Shown one piece after another: positions 1-8,680 of a stretch of DNA of 64,000 nt (its first letter is position 1; every line of letters begins with the position of its first letter). The DNA is taken from NCBI GenBank assembly GCA_013141385.1, contig JABFRB010000010.1, positions 80,552 through 144,551 of the forward strand. Reading direction: 5' to 3'. This DNA comes from Bacteroidales bacterium (GTDB lineage: Bacteria; Bacteroidota; Bacteroidia; Bacteroidales; Tenuifilaceae). Under the pieces are notes generated by a model. The model had not been told where the DNA came from and did not search any database. It was given only the letters and a program-made list of their open reading frames with translations. A program made the position numbers and the translations under genes.

Positions 1-786
1 ATTAATAATACCAAAATATAGACCATCCGTTTTAGTAGTTAGGCCTTTTGATACAAGAAACGAATCAACGGCAACATACTCTTGTATCCTTTTTGTTCGA
101 GTGTCGATTACCCTTTTATTTAATGTTTTTGTAATGAAGTCTGCAAGTTCAAAGACTTCGTCCTCATTTGGAGATCGGGATAAACGCCCCTGTTTAACAA
201 GATCATCGAGTATATAAATAGCTAACCGGGCATCCGTTACATTCTCATAACGGCCTCTACCAATCTGAATTGATAACATATTATTTGCAAAAAAGTAGTT
301 GTTAAGGGTTTTAGAAACATCCGTGAAATTATCTTGCCTACTATGCGATTGTGAGGGCGACATATATGTTGAGAAGTTGATTGCAAAGAAATTTTTATCC
401 GAAATATAAAATTTGTTATTTATTGATGCGCTTAGATAGAGCGAGTTACTAGAACTGGAATATGTGTTGATTGAAGAAACTTCACTTTTCCCATAATTAT
501 TATTAAAACCGAAACTAATGTTTTGATTTCCATAATATTTTCTGCTTTGACTGGTTGAAGAATATGAAATACCTCCATTAGAAGATAAATTATTCTGATT
601 TGAATTGGTTGATGAATTTATATATCGACCTTCATTATTAAAATTTAAGTTAGTGCTCAATGATTTGTACCTAAAATCAGTGAGTTTATACTTATTCAAG
701 TTAATATTATCAAATTGGGCTTTTGAGTTAAACCCTATTAATACTAGCATTCCCAACAATAGATAAATTAAGTGTTTCTTATTCAT
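1..786 (-). CDS. Secreted/outer membrane protein, N-terminal part (cut by window edge)
   Basis: An open frame runs 262 codons from an ATG at 784-786 to the window edge with no stop, so the gene is partial. It opens with a clear signal peptide (n-region MNKK, hydrophobic LIYLLLGMLVLIGF, then NSKAQ). The next 130 or so residues are rich in Ser/Asn and alternate polar and aromatic residues (SLYLSASINNKFYIS, FFAINFSTYM), as in beta-barrel outer membrane proteins. The following part is charged and helical (RLAIYILDDLVKQGRL). I do not recognise the family. It is co-oriented with the next gene, 128 bp away. Barrel or envelope protein is an inference from composition. Confidence 0.75.
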   Translation of the reverse strand, partial: MNKKHLIYLLLGMLVLIGFNSKAQFDNINLNKYKLTDFRYKSLSTNLNFNNEGRYINSSTNSNQNNLSSNGGISYSSTSQSRKYYGNQNISFGFNNNYGKSEVSSINTYSSSSNSLYLSASINNKFYISDKNFFAINFSTYMSPSQSHSRQDNFTDVSKTLNNYFFANNMLSIQIGRGRYENVTDARLAIYILDDLVKQGRLSRSPNEDEVFELADFITKTLNKRVIDTRTKRIQEYVAVDSFLVSKGLTTKTDGLYFGIIN

Positions 787-913
787 AGTTAAAATTTTAA
801 GTGTTTAATATAATTTGCATTTTCATATTATCTGCTACAATTTCAGGCATTGGTCTAAAATTCTAATTGTTAATCATGCATGTTGACTCTTGGTTATCTT
901 TATTTACTTCTTT

Positions 914-1705
914 TTATTCTACCCTTTCTGCTCTGGGTTTGTTTTTTGTGTGTAATATTCTACCTGTAATAATCGACGAAATAGAACAACTCAAAACTAT
1001 TGTTGGAATAGTGTAACGAATCGTTTTGGGTTTTTGCGGTGCAGATCCTGATGAGTAGGGGAAAACGTTATTGTTCATCACATTTTTAGTAAAATTATAC
1101 TGTGCTAACTTCATCTCGTATTCACTTTTCCTGTCAGCATTTATTATTGCATCTAAACTAAAAAGAACCGATGATGTAAATGTCCCTATAATTCCCCAAA
1201 TGATCATCAATCTGGCATTCTGATAGTTTTTACCAGCAGGTGTTATTAACCATTTCTGGTTTGTAGATACCGGATCAATGATAAATCGTGTTTTGTAACT
1301 ACGGTTATCTGTAATTACAAGTGAAACAGGGTTATTCCTTTCGAAATAATGGGTGCTTGGTGCATTACATAAAAAATCTAATTTAGTAAATGACCCGTGT
1401 TGAGAAGTAAAATGGTCACCAACAAAACCTGATGTATTGATCTCTCCCAAACAAATTTCCTTATACAAAGAAATTGGCCGATCAGACTGCGTTTGAAAAA
1501 TAACTTTAACTCTTGTTGAATCCTGTCCATTTACGTTAACGCAAAAAGTTATCAGGGCAATGAAAATAATCAATTTAAATACTGTTGCCCGAGCAAATGT
1601 CTTTTTTTTGCTTGACTGATCGAACCTGTTGATTTGTCCAGAAACGATACGCTTTACAGAACTCGTTAACGTAGTTGTGGAAGCAAACTTACTTAGATCA
1701 CTCAT
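914..1705 (-). CDS. Hypothetical membrane/envelope protein
   Basis: This 263-residue protein is not one I recognise. A hydrophobic segment at about residues 44-60 (FKLIIFIALITFCVNVNGQ) follows a basic stretch (SSKKKTFAR) and could be a signal peptide with a late start or a membrane anchor. A periplasmic beta-rich region follows (VKVIFQTQSDRPISLY). Two further hydrophobic stretches lie near residues 165-185 (LMIIWGIIGTFTSSVLFSL) and 230-247 (IPTIVLSCSISSIITG). The last residues are basic. An internal start closer to the hydrophobic segment is possible. It is transcribed divergently from the sensor kinase at 1915. Confidence 0.6.
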   Translation of the reverse strand: MSDLSKFASTTTLTSSVKRIVSGQINRFDQSSKKKTFARATVFKLIIFIALITFCVNVNGQDSTRVKVIFQTQSDRPISLYKEICLGEINTSGFVGDHFTSQHGSFTKLDFLCNAPSTHYFERNNPVSLVITDNRSYKTRFIIDPVSTNQKWLITPAGKNYQNARLMIIWGIIGTFTSSVLFSLDAIINADRKSEYEMKLAQYNFTKNVMNNNVFPYSSGSAPQKPKTIRYTIPTIVLSCSISSIITGRILHTKNKPRAERVE

Positions 1706-1739
1706 AGTTTTAGGGTTATAAGGGTTAGCTTATTCACTA

Positions 1740-1809
1740 CAAATGAAGACTCATTTGGATGCACTTACAAATACTTTATCATGAACACGTCGATCAAATT
1801 CACAAATGA
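1740..1809. promoter_or_regulatory. CAAATGA dyad and third half-site in divergent intergenic region
   Basis: CAAATGA (1740-1746) and TCATTTG (1751-1757) form a perfect 7-bp dyad around AGAC. A third CAAATGA lies at 1803-1809. All three are in the gap between the divergent genes starting at 1705 and 1915, a natural place for a shared operator. No regulator is assigned. Confidence 0.3.
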
Positions 1810-1914
1810 GCATTTTATCGCATTATCATTGTAACTACAATTTCTCAATCCCAAGGAGTATTGGTAATTCTTTATGTATAATTGCCTTAATTCGTCAATG
1901 TTTTTATACTTTTG

Positions 1915-4900
1915 ATGATAAAAGCGGCATTCTCGATGAATTCATTTCTTCAATTAATATCATTTATATGTATTATTCTAGGCTTATCGGCTAAAGGCGT
2001 AATTGCACAAACACAATATTCAAACCCTGAAACTTTTAATATCATAAATGGATTACCTAACAACGAGGTAAGGTGTTTACTGAAAGACTCTAAGGGTTAT
2101 ATTTGGGTTGGTACATCATACGGATTAGCAAAATACGATGGTAATAAGTTTTCGGTTTTTAAGCATCAGCCAAATTCAAATAGCATCTCGGGTGATGTTA
2201 TAACAGTCATCTTTGAAGATGATAAGAAAAACATTCTGGTCGGAACCAATGGGTTATCGATATTAGAGCGTAAGACCAGTAAATGGAAGAACTATCTGCA
2301 TGATCCCAACAACAAGCTATCTATAAGCAACCCAGGAGTATCTTCAATAGCGCAGGAGAATGATAGTATATACTGGATTATCACCTATAATGGGGTAAAT
2401 AAATTCAATATCAATACAGGTAGGTTTACCAATCTAAAATTTAATGTTAACTCAAGGATTCTTTCTTCGAAAATATTAGACTTTGTGCCCAATAGAAGTA
2501 TCTCCTTCTTTATTTCTTTCACCGCCTATCAGTACGATTTAATAAATAATACATATAAAGCACTAACTATTAGCAATTTTGAGTTTAATAACGACATTGT
2601 ATTTAATCGCAATATTATTGGTATTAAACGCTTAGGGTTAGATAAATATAAACTTGTCAGGTACGATCTTTCAACAAAAAAGGAATACTCACTTTTGGCA
2701 GTTAACGATGGTAATTGCTTACTATTTCATGATAATGAGACTCTTTATCTGGTATATAAAAACAAAATTTGCTCCTTTAATGCAACTTTTAAACTAACAA
2801 AAACCATATTCTTTCAGCCTCAAAAACTGAAATCGAAAATAGAGTATTATTGTGGACTAAAGGAAGAAAATGGGACTATTTGGATTGGAACAAGTACTGG
2901 CTTATTTAAAATTCCTCCAAGTTCACCCTTTCATATTCTTGACGGAAATAATGGGTTGACTAATGAGTACATAAGATCTTTGGCAATTGACAGCCGTAAT
3001 AATTTATGGATTGGTGTTCGGCAGGGTGCTACATACCAAATTCCTAAAGCAGATACTCTTACAGCAAACAAAAGGAAAAGTGTCAATAGTTTCCTCTTCC
3101 CTACTATTAATGGTGAAGTGTATGCAACAAATCAAATTCTTGAGTTAAAAAACAAAGATTTTCTATTTGTAACTAACAAGGCTATTTACTACTATAGTGC
3201 ACTTTTACAGAAATTCACAGATCAGTTTTACATCCCCAAAAATGGACAATATTTTTCAGCCCTTGAGATACCCGGTGGCATTCTAATTGGCTCGCTTGAA
3301 AAGCCAACCCTTTTCAAGGTAATTGTTGATTCGAATAGAATAAAACTGGACACATCGATTAAAATACAGAACATGCCTGATGTTGTTTACTCCCTTTATA
3401 AAGATACTGAAAACGAAGTGTGGCTGGGTGGAGAGGGGCTGTATAAACTCCATTTCAAGGGTAGTTCGAATAGTATTAACGTTGAAACCATTATTCCCTC
3501 AATCAATGAAACAAACTACACAAATAACTCTGTTTGGAATATTTTAGAAATTGACGATGCCCGATTAATAGTATGTACAACCACCAATGGTTTTTATATT
3601 TATAATAAACATCTAAATAAAATTGAACATTTCAATAAAAACAATGGTCTATCTACCGATTTTACCTGTGCTATACAAAAAGACCACAACAACAATTTAT
3701 GGATGAGCACTAAAGAGGGCATCAGTTTTATTGATTCTAAAAACTATACAATTAAAAACTATACCGTTAAGAATGGCCCTTTTAATTGCGATTTCAATTT
3801 TAAAAGTTCTGCAAAAACCCGTAATAATTTCCTTCTTTTTGGCAGTAAACAAGGGATTGTTTATTTCAATCCCGATAGTATTAAATCCAATAGCACTAAA
3901 TATCCACTTTTAATAAACGAATTTCGGGTATTTGATAATGTCGTTAGGCGAGAACTGAAGCATAAGGATACCATTATTCTAAATCACGATGAAAACTTTT
4001 TTTCATTTGAATTCTCGCTACTCGATTTTAGAAATCCAAAGGAAATTCATTATAAATACCAATTACTTAATTACAATAAGACTGAAAGAACTGTAAACAA
4101 TGGTGTTAATTCGGCTAGCTACACAGATGTTCCTCCAGGAAAATATATCTTCCAACTAACAAGTAGTAATTCAACAGATATTGATTGTGAACAAAAGATT
4201 GAATTACTCTTGATTATACGACCAGCCTTTTATCAAACCCTACTATTCAAAATACTAACCGTTTTAATCGCCATTACGATTATTGGTTCAATAATTCTTG
4301 TTTTGATTCGAAGGCAGATGTTGCGAAGTAGGCTATATAAAATGGAACTTGATCTTTTGCGAGCGCAAATCAACCCTCACTTCATATTCAATACATTAAC
4401 CTCAATACAGCAAAGCATTTTGATGAACAGTAAGGATATCGCATCTGATCATCTTTCAAAATTCTCGCGATTAATGAGAATGTGCCTAGATTATTCGCAT
4501 TTGGAATATATCCCCCTTGAAAAAGCAATACATTTTTATAAAACATACGTATCTGTGGAATCTGTAAATCTTGATGAAGAAATCTCTTTCCAAATAACTG
4601 TTGATAAAACTATTGATTCCAAAAAAACATTGATATCTCCAATGCTTATTCAACCTTTTATTGAAAATGCAATCATTCATGGGCTTGCACCAAAACAAAA
4701 GGATATGCATTTAGAACTTACTATAAACAAAATGGGCGGATTGTTGATTTGTACTATTCAGGATAATGGCATTGGTAGGGTAAAGGCATCTGAAATTGCA
4801 CAAAAGAAAGCAAATGGTCACCAATCGATGGGCATTGAACTCACTAAAAAAAGGATTCTACTACAGTTTCAGAAGAATTTGTTAATTAAAGATTCTATAG

Positions 4901-4977
4901 ATATAACTGATAACTATGATGAAAATGGAAATCCAACAGGAACTACCGTGATGTTGAAGATTCTATATCGTTTATAA
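1915..4977 (+). CDS. Two-component propeller sensor histidine kinase, LytS/YehU-type kinase domain
   Basis: This is a membrane sensor that would phosphorylate a LytTR-type regulator. After a signal peptide (FLQLISFICIILGLS...VIAQ) come Reg_prop propeller repeats over most of the first 650 residues, recognisable as ...NNEVRCLLKDSKGYIWVGT, YIRSLAIDSRNNLWIG, VVYSLYKDTENEVWLGG and FTCAIQKDHNNNLWMST. A Y_Y_Y beta domain, one membrane helix near residues 775-800, and a His_kinase (PF06580) domain follow. The likely phosphorylated His lies in QINPHFIFNTL near residue 823, with N-box PFIENAIIHG and G-box DNGIG. TTG at 1912 also opens the frame; ATG 1915 or ATG 1936 is more likely. No regulator is adjacent; the nearest candidate is the LytTR protein at 11458-12189. 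Confidence 0.93.
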   Translation: MIKAAFSMNSFLQLISFICIILGLSAKGVIAQTQYSNPETFNIINGLPNNEVRCLLKDSKGYIWVGTSYGLAKYDGNKFSVFKHQPNSNSISGDVITVIFEDDKKNILVGTNGLSILERKTSKWKNYLHDPNNKLSISNPGVSSIAQENDSIYWIITYNGVNKFNINTGRFTNLKFNVNSRILSSKILDFVPNRSISFFISFTAYQYDLINNTYKALTISNFEFNNDIVFNRNIIGIKRLGLDKYKLVRYDLSTKKEYSLLAVNDGNCLLFHDNETLYLVYKNKICSFNATFKLTKTIFFQPQKLKSKIEYYCGLKEENGTIWIGTSTGLFKIPPSSPFHILDGNNGLTNEYIRSLAIDSRNNLWIGVRQGATYQIPKADTLTANKRKSVNSFLFPTINGEVYATNQILELKNKDFLFVTNKAIYYYSALLQKFTDQFYIPKNGQYFSALEIPGGILIGSLEKPTLFKVIVDSNRIKLDTSIKIQNMPDVVYSLYKDTENEVWLGGEGLYKLHFKGSSNSINVETIIPSINETNYTNNSVWNILEIDDARLIVCTTTNGFYIYNKHLNKIEHFNKNNGLSTDFTCAIQKDHNNNLWMSTKEGISFIDSKNYTIKNYTVKNGPFNCDFNFKSSAKTRNNFLLFGSKQGIVYFNPDSIKSNSTKYPLLINEFRVFDNVVRRELKHKDTIILNHDENFFSFEFSLLDFRNPKEIHYKYQLLNYNKTERTVNNGVNSASYTDVPPGKYIFQLTSSNSTDIDCEQKIELLLIIRPAFYQTLLFKILTVLIAITIIGSIILVLIRRQMLRSRLYKMELDLLRAQINPHFIFNTLTSIQQSILMNSKDIASDHLSKFSRLMRMCLDYSHLEYIPLEKAIHFYKTYVSVESVNLDEEISFQITVDKTIDSKKTLISPMLIQPFIENAIIHGLAPKQKDMHLELTINKMGGLLICTIQDNGIGRVKASEIAQKKANGHQSMGIELTKKRILLQFQKNLLIKDSIDITDNYDENGNPTGTTVMLKILYRL

Positions 4978-5131
4978 TCGATAACTTATAATAATTAACC
5001 CGAGTTGCTAGTTGCACTCAACCCTACCAAGAAACCAACTCTTTCAATTTCCTTGATGTTTCTATATCAAATAAAATCAATTAAATAATAACATGAAAAA
5101 TATTGATTTTCAAATTTTAGCAATTTTCGGA

Positions 5132-5162
5132 TTTCAAAACGAGTTGCCATTTACTACTTTTG
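5132..5162 (+). promoter_or_regulatory. Bacteroidota-type promoter of the AraC-Ogt gene
   Basis: A perfect -7 element TACTTTTG (5155-5162) is preceded, with a 19-bp spacer, by TTTC (5132-5135), three of four matches to the -33 TTTG. Transcription would start only a few bases before the ATG at 5170, giving a leaderless or nearly leaderless mRNA. Confidence 0.5.
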
Positions 5163-5169
5163 TTGTATT

Positions 5170-6000
5170 ATGACAGATTACGAAAGAATAGCAAAGGCCA
5201 TCGAATTTATTCATTCAAATTTTAAGGAACAACCTAATTTGGATGAAGTTGCAAGGCAGGTTTACTTAAGCCCTTTTCATTTTCAAAGGATGTTTAAAGA
5301 ATGGGCTGGAGTAAGCCCTAAAAAGTTTCTGCAATTTTTAAGCGTTGAGTATGCCAAAAGACTACTTAGCAACGACATGTCGTTATTTGAAGTAAGTTAC
5401 GAAACTGGTCTTAGCAGCACTAGCAGACTGCACGATTTGTTTATTACAATCGAAGGCATGTCGCCTGGAGTGTATAAAAACGGAGGCAAGGATCTGCAAA
5501 TCAACTACAGTTGTGCTGAAACAATTTTTGGGGATGTTATTATTGCTTCAACCGATAAGGGAATTTGTCACCTGAATTTTTCAGACAACAAGCAAAATGA
5601 AATTGAAAGTCTTACAAAGCAATTCCCCAATGCTTCCCTTATTCAAAGAACGGATTTAATGCAACAAAATGCGCTCAAATTCTTTTCTAACGATTGGAGC
5701 GATTTGCAAAAAATTAAACTGCATTTAAAAGGTACCGACTTTCAAATTAAAGTGTGGCAATCGCTTCTGAAAATTCCATCAGGTAATGTATCTACCTATT
5801 CCAGGATTGCAGAAAACATTAATAACCGGCAAGCTGTTAGGGCCGTTGGAACAGCTATAGGCAGTAATCCTGTTGCTTATCTCATTCCCTGTCATAGGGT
5901 TATCAAATCATCTGGGCAAATTGGCGAATACCATTGGGGTTCAACACGAAAAAATGCGATACTGGGATGGGAAGCATCAAAAATAGCCGCTGAAGATTAA
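5170..6000 (+). CDS. AraC-type HTH fused to O6-methylguanine-DNA methyltransferase (Ada-like)
   Basis: This is an alkylation-repair suicide enzyme joined to a DNA-binding domain. Residues 1-105 form an AraC double HTH (DEVARQVYLSPFHFQRMFKEWAG; SLFEVSYETGLSSTSRLHDLF). Residues 110-185 are the N-terminal ribonuclease-like part of the methyltransferase and 186-270 the catalytic domain. The acceptor motif is IPCHRV with Cys241, preceded by the DNA-binding helix (VRAVGTAIGSNP). The N-terminal Ada zinc domain, which senses methylphosphotriesters and turns E. coli Ada into an activator, is absent. Control must therefore differ, or the HTH may only help target the enzyme. The start is supported by the promoter just upstream. 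Confidence 0.93.
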   Translation: MTDYERIAKAIEFIHSNFKEQPNLDEVARQVYLSPFHFQRMFKEWAGVSPKKFLQFLSVEYAKRLLSNDMSLFEVSYETGLSSTSRLHDLFITIEGMSPGVYKNGGKDLQINYSCAETIFGDVIIASTDKGICHLNFSDNKQNEIESLTKQFPNASLIQRTDLMQQNALKFFSNDWSDLQKIKLHLKGTDFQIKVWQSLLKIPSGNVSTYSRIAENINNRQAVRAVGTAIGSNPVAYLIPCHRVIKSSGQIGEYHWGSTRKNAILGWEASKIAAED

Positions 6001-6066
6001 GACAGCAAGAAACGGATTGTGCACGGAAGTATAGCGGTCTATTTTTGCAGAAAAAAATAGATAGTT

Positions 6067-6546
6067 ATGAGAAATTTCAGAATTGTTCCATTGACCCCGG
6101 AATTTGTTAGCAAGATTAAATCATCACAAAAGGATGATTTTGGACACGACATTGTAGAGCAAGTCGCATCGGGATATGGGCCATGCAGACTGTCCTTAAA
6201 ACCTTTCGAAATAGGTGTGGATAAGCGATTACTTTTGAGTTACAGCCCTTTTGAAATAGACAATGCCTACAATCAGCCGGGACCGGTTTTTATTCATAAA
6301 AAAGATGTCGAACCTTATAGCGATATTTATCGATTTCCAAAGGAAATAAAAGATGACAAAGTGAATTTTCCTCTTTCACTGATCGGCTATAGTAAAGACC
6401 AACAAATGATATTTACGCAATTGGTGGGCGATGCTGATGTTGACGACCTGATAGCAGAAATATTCGATCATAATCCGGATGTGAAATACTTGCATGCACG
6501 TAACGCAGAACCCTGTTGCTTTATTTGTAAAATCGAAAGAATTTGA
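6067..6546 (+). CDS. DUF1203 domain-containing protein
   Basis: This 159-residue soluble protein spans the whole DUF1203 family length. Family features visible are the N-terminal (FRIVPLTPEF), the mid-protein GPCRLSLKPFEIG and LLLSYSPFE segments, PGPVFIHKKDVEPY, and the C-terminal HARNAEPCCFICKIER with a Cys pair. Biochemical function is unknown. There is no signal peptide. It begins 66 bp after the AraC-Ogt stop and is the first of several small unrelated genes on this strand, which fits an accessory, possibly acquired, gene cluster. Confidence 0.85.
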   Translation: MRNFRIVPLTPEFVSKIKSSQKDDFGHDIVEQVASGYGPCRLSLKPFEIGVDKRLLLSYSPFEIDNAYNQPGPVFIHKKDVEPYSDIYRFPKEIKDDKVNFPLSLIGYSKDQQMIFTQLVGDADVDDLIAEIFDHNPDVKYLHARNAEPCCFICKIERI

Positions 6547-6640
6547 AACTGGGCTTTTGTATTTCGGGTTAAGATTGTTGCCTTCACAATGCAACGAAAA
6601 ATGAATGAAAATCATCTATCACATGAAGTAAATTAGGTAA

Positions 6641-6985
6641 ATGAACCCTTTAGTCACTATACTTGCTCTTATAATTGGCGGTTATATGCTCATTGATGGA
6701 ATTTATGTTATTCTGAAAGGTAAATATATCGATCCGGAAAAATCAGGTCTCTGGGCAAATTTATTTAACAAACTCAACATAGATGTTTTTCAACTGGGGC
6801 CATTGTTCATTTGCATGGGATTGTTTTGGCTTATCTGGATATTTGCTCTGTGGGCAAATCAAATCTGGACATTCGGATTTGGACTTTTTGTTTCAGTACT
6901 AACGCTTTGGTACATATCAGTTGGAACATTGTTTTCAATTATTATTGTTTTACTCTTTGCAGCAAAACATAAATTAAGGATATAA
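6641..6985 (+). CDS. Small integral membrane protein
   Basis: This 114-residue protein has about three to four hydrophobic helices: LVTILALIIGGYMLIDGIYV, VFQLGPLFICMGLFWLIWIF, IWTFGFGLFVSVLTLW and FSIIIVLLFAAK. The only extended polar loop is near residues 28-48 (KGKYIDPEKSGLWANLFNK). I recognise no family motif. It starts 94 bp after DUF1203 and precedes the GyrI-like gene by 86 bp, all on one strand. The function is unknown; topology suggests an inner membrane protein. Confidence 0.65.
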   Translation: MNPLVTILALIIGGYMLIDGIYVILKGKYIDPEKSGLWANLFNKLNIDVFQLGPLFICMGLFWLIWIFALWANQIWTFGFGLFVSVLTLWYISVGTLFSIIIVLLFAAKHKLRI

Positions 6986-7071
6986 CAATTTTGCATTCTC
7001 TTTCTTCTTATTGCTAAGTTGAGAGAACATCATTATTCACGAAGTTATAGATAAACATATCGATAAAGAAG

Positions 7072-7548
7072 ATGAAACCAAGGATTCAAACAATTGACGA
7101 AAAAAAAGTAGTTGGGATCAGACTATCAATGAGCTTAACAAACTACCAAGTAGGTAACCTCTGGAAAAATTTTATGCCAAGGAGAAATGAAATCACCGAC
7201 AAACTAACGGACGATTTAATTTCAATGGCAATTTATAAACCGGAACATTTCACTGATTTTAAGCCAACGAACGAATTCGAAAAGTGGGCGGCTGTTGAAG
7301 TTTCAAGTTTTGACAAAGTACCGGATGAAATGGAGATTTTCGTTTTGCCAGGTGGACTTTATGCCGTTTTTGATTACAAAGGCTTAAATACAGATCATTC
7401 AATTTTTCAATACATTTTGGGAACATGGTTGCCAGACTCAGAATATACCTTAGACAACAGGCCTCATTTTGAAGTGTTAGGCAACAAATATAAAAATAAC
7501 GACCCCAAATCGGAAGAAGAAATTTGGATACCAATCAAACGAAAATAA
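7072..7548 (+). CDS. GyrI-like small-molecule-binding domain protein
   Basis: This 158-residue protein is a stand-alone GyrI-like/effector-binding (SOUL-type) fold. The family pattern is visible: an initial strand IQTIDEKKVVGIRLSMSL, a helix ending in LWKNFMPRRNEI, the central strand KWAAVEVSSF with PDEMEIFVLPGGLYAVFDYKG, the helix FQYILGTWLPDSEYTLDNRP and the terminal EEIWIPIKRK strand. Relatives bind or hydrolyse small molecules or form the effector domain of AraC-type regulators. No DNA-binding domain is attached here, but an AraC-type protein is encoded 1.9 kb upstream. Any link between them is speculative. Confidence 0.85.
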   Translation: MKPRIQTIDEKKVVGIRLSMSLTNYQVGNLWKNFMPRRNEITDKLTDDLISMAIYKPEHFTDFKPTNEFEKWAAVEVSSFDKVPDEMEIFVLPGGLYAVFDYKGLNTDHSIFQYILGTWLPDSEYTLDNRPHFEVLGNKYKNNDPKSEEEIWIPIKRK

Positions 7549-7779
7549 TGTGTGAAAATAAATATGTAAAAAAGTATCCGCAATAATTTCTAATGAACCT
7601 GCGCAAATAGTAAAATGTAGCCAAATGGCTTGCTTTTATCCAATGCATGAATGAGATCTTCTTAGTTGCGCACAAAAGCCTGTTTGTTGTAAACTGTTAA
7701 GTAGAAATTGCTTCCGATTACAGAGATTTATATTAGTGGTCATTGCAGGGCGACACGCAGACAGCAAAACATTAATGAA

Positions 7780-7869
7780 ATGACAAAATAACTTCTAATA
7801 AAAGCATTGACATTTTGCCTTACATTGGCATACGGACAAAATAAACAGACGACAACAAGAACGAACTAA
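7780..7869 (+). pseudogene. Remnant of a signal-peptide-encoding gene start
   Basis: ATG at 7780 is followed by two codons, a stop (7789-7791), and then an in-frame typical export signal (LLIKALTFCLTLAYGQ) that ends at another stop at 7867-7869. This reads like the 5' end of a secreted-protein gene, broken by a nonsense change and cut off just before the SnoaL-like gene. The rest of the gap 7549-7890 holds no gene that I can support. Confidence 0.4.
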
Positions 7870-7890
7870 AATCAAAAGACATCAGAAGAA

Positions 7891-8289
7891 ATGGGAAATA
7901 TTGAAACAGTAAAAAAAATGTATGAGCTTTTTGCTACCAAAGACAATAATGCAATAAGACAAATATTTGACGAAAACATAAAGTGGAACCAAATGAAAGG
8001 TTTCCCATGTGGCGGACAACATATTGGAGCGGCCGCAGTATTTGAAAAGGTTTTTGGTGGGTTCAGAAAAAATTGGACAAATTGGAAAGCAACAATTACA
8101 CGTTATATTGACATCGGTGACGGAGTTTTTGTTATTGGTTTTTACGAAGGAACTTTTAACGCTACAGGAAAATATATGAAATCGGACTTTGCCTGTGAAT
8201 ACAAAGTAAATGACGGAAAAATAACAGAGTTCAATCAATATACAGACACATTTCTAATTGGACAAGCAATGGGACTGACCAAAGAATAA
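7891..8289 (+). CDS. SnoaL-like / NTF2-fold polyketide-cyclase family protein
   Basis: This 132-residue protein fits the SnoaL-like NTF2 superfamily. It has the N-terminal helix ETVKKMYELFATKDNNAIRQIFDENIKW, the GG...GAAAVFEKVFGGF helix region, then strands ATITRYIDIGDGVFVIGFYEG and GKYMKSDFACEYKVNDGKITEFNQYTDTFLIGQAM, ending at usual family length. Members of the fold act as cyclases, isomerases or ligand-binding proteins, so the substrate cannot be read from sequence. Its cytosolic nature is clear because no signal peptide is present. It is immediately followed by the inverted-repeat element at 8300-8424. Confidence 0.85.
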   Translation: MGNIETVKKMYELFATKDNNAIRQIFDENIKWNQMKGFPCGGQHIGAAAVFEKVFGGFRKNWTNWKATITRYIDIGDGVFVIGFYEGTFNATGKYMKSDFACEYKVNDGKITEFNQYTDTFLIGQAMGLTKE

Positions 8290-8299
8290 AACAGCGAAC

Positions 8300-8424
8300 C
8301 GCTAACATCGGTTTTATGCAAATGGGGCTGAACTGCTAAATTCAACAGTTGTAATTCTAATCGACTTTTGTACTGAATTGAACATTTGAGTTCCTATTCC
8401 CTACCTGCCCAAAGCCGTTTAACG
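8300..8424. repeat. Inverted-repeat-ended element behind the SnoaL-like gene (attC/MITE-like)
   Basis: The left end CGCTAACATCGGTTTTATGC (8300-8319) and the right end TGCCCAAAGCCGTTTAACG (8406-8424) are imperfect inverted copies. About 15 of 19 positions match when two gaps are allowed. The 85 bp between have no coding signal. The element starts 10 bp after the SnoaL-like stop, the position occupied by a recombination site in a gene cassette, but the ends do not strictly match the attC core consensus. Confidence 0.5.
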
Positions 8425-8462
8425 AAGGAGGAATATAACTCATTGACTTCTGCAAAAGTTAA

Positions 8463-8663
8463 ATGAATGACGCTATAAAAAAAATACCAATATCATTGGA
8501 CAAAGACCGACAAAAATGCATGGAATGTGGGATGAACGAATATCTTATCAAGCCTTTTATCAAGGAGAAATTTTATCAAACGCTTATAAATCTCAGAATC
8601 CACGTTGATTTAAAGCACACTCGGTCTTTTACTGGTAATATTAAAACTTTCGGATTCCGATAA
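8463..8663 (+). pseudogene. C-terminal fragment of a response-regulator receiver domain
   Basis: The 66-codon frame contains DRQKCMECGMNEYLIKPFIKE, which is the end of a receiver domain of the kind found in hybrid kinases (usual form: ...REKCLEAGMDDYLSKP, with the conserved Lys). The phosphorylated Asp and the first four strands are missing and are not found upstream. After about 20 further residues the frame runs into unrelated sequence. I read it as the surviving tail of a deleted hybrid kinase or regulator gene; expression as a mini-protein is possible but unlikely. Confidence 0.6.
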
Positions 8664-8680
8664 GGTTTAAAAAATTGACT

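Noticed and set aside
1806..1994. A 62-codon plus-strand frame overlapping the start of the sensor kinase.
   Set aside because: It overlaps a well-supported gene in another frame and has no recognisable features.
8300..8424. The element considered as a proven integron attC site.
   Set aside because: The end motifs do not fit the strict core consensus and no integrase or attI is seen, so only a likeness is claimed.
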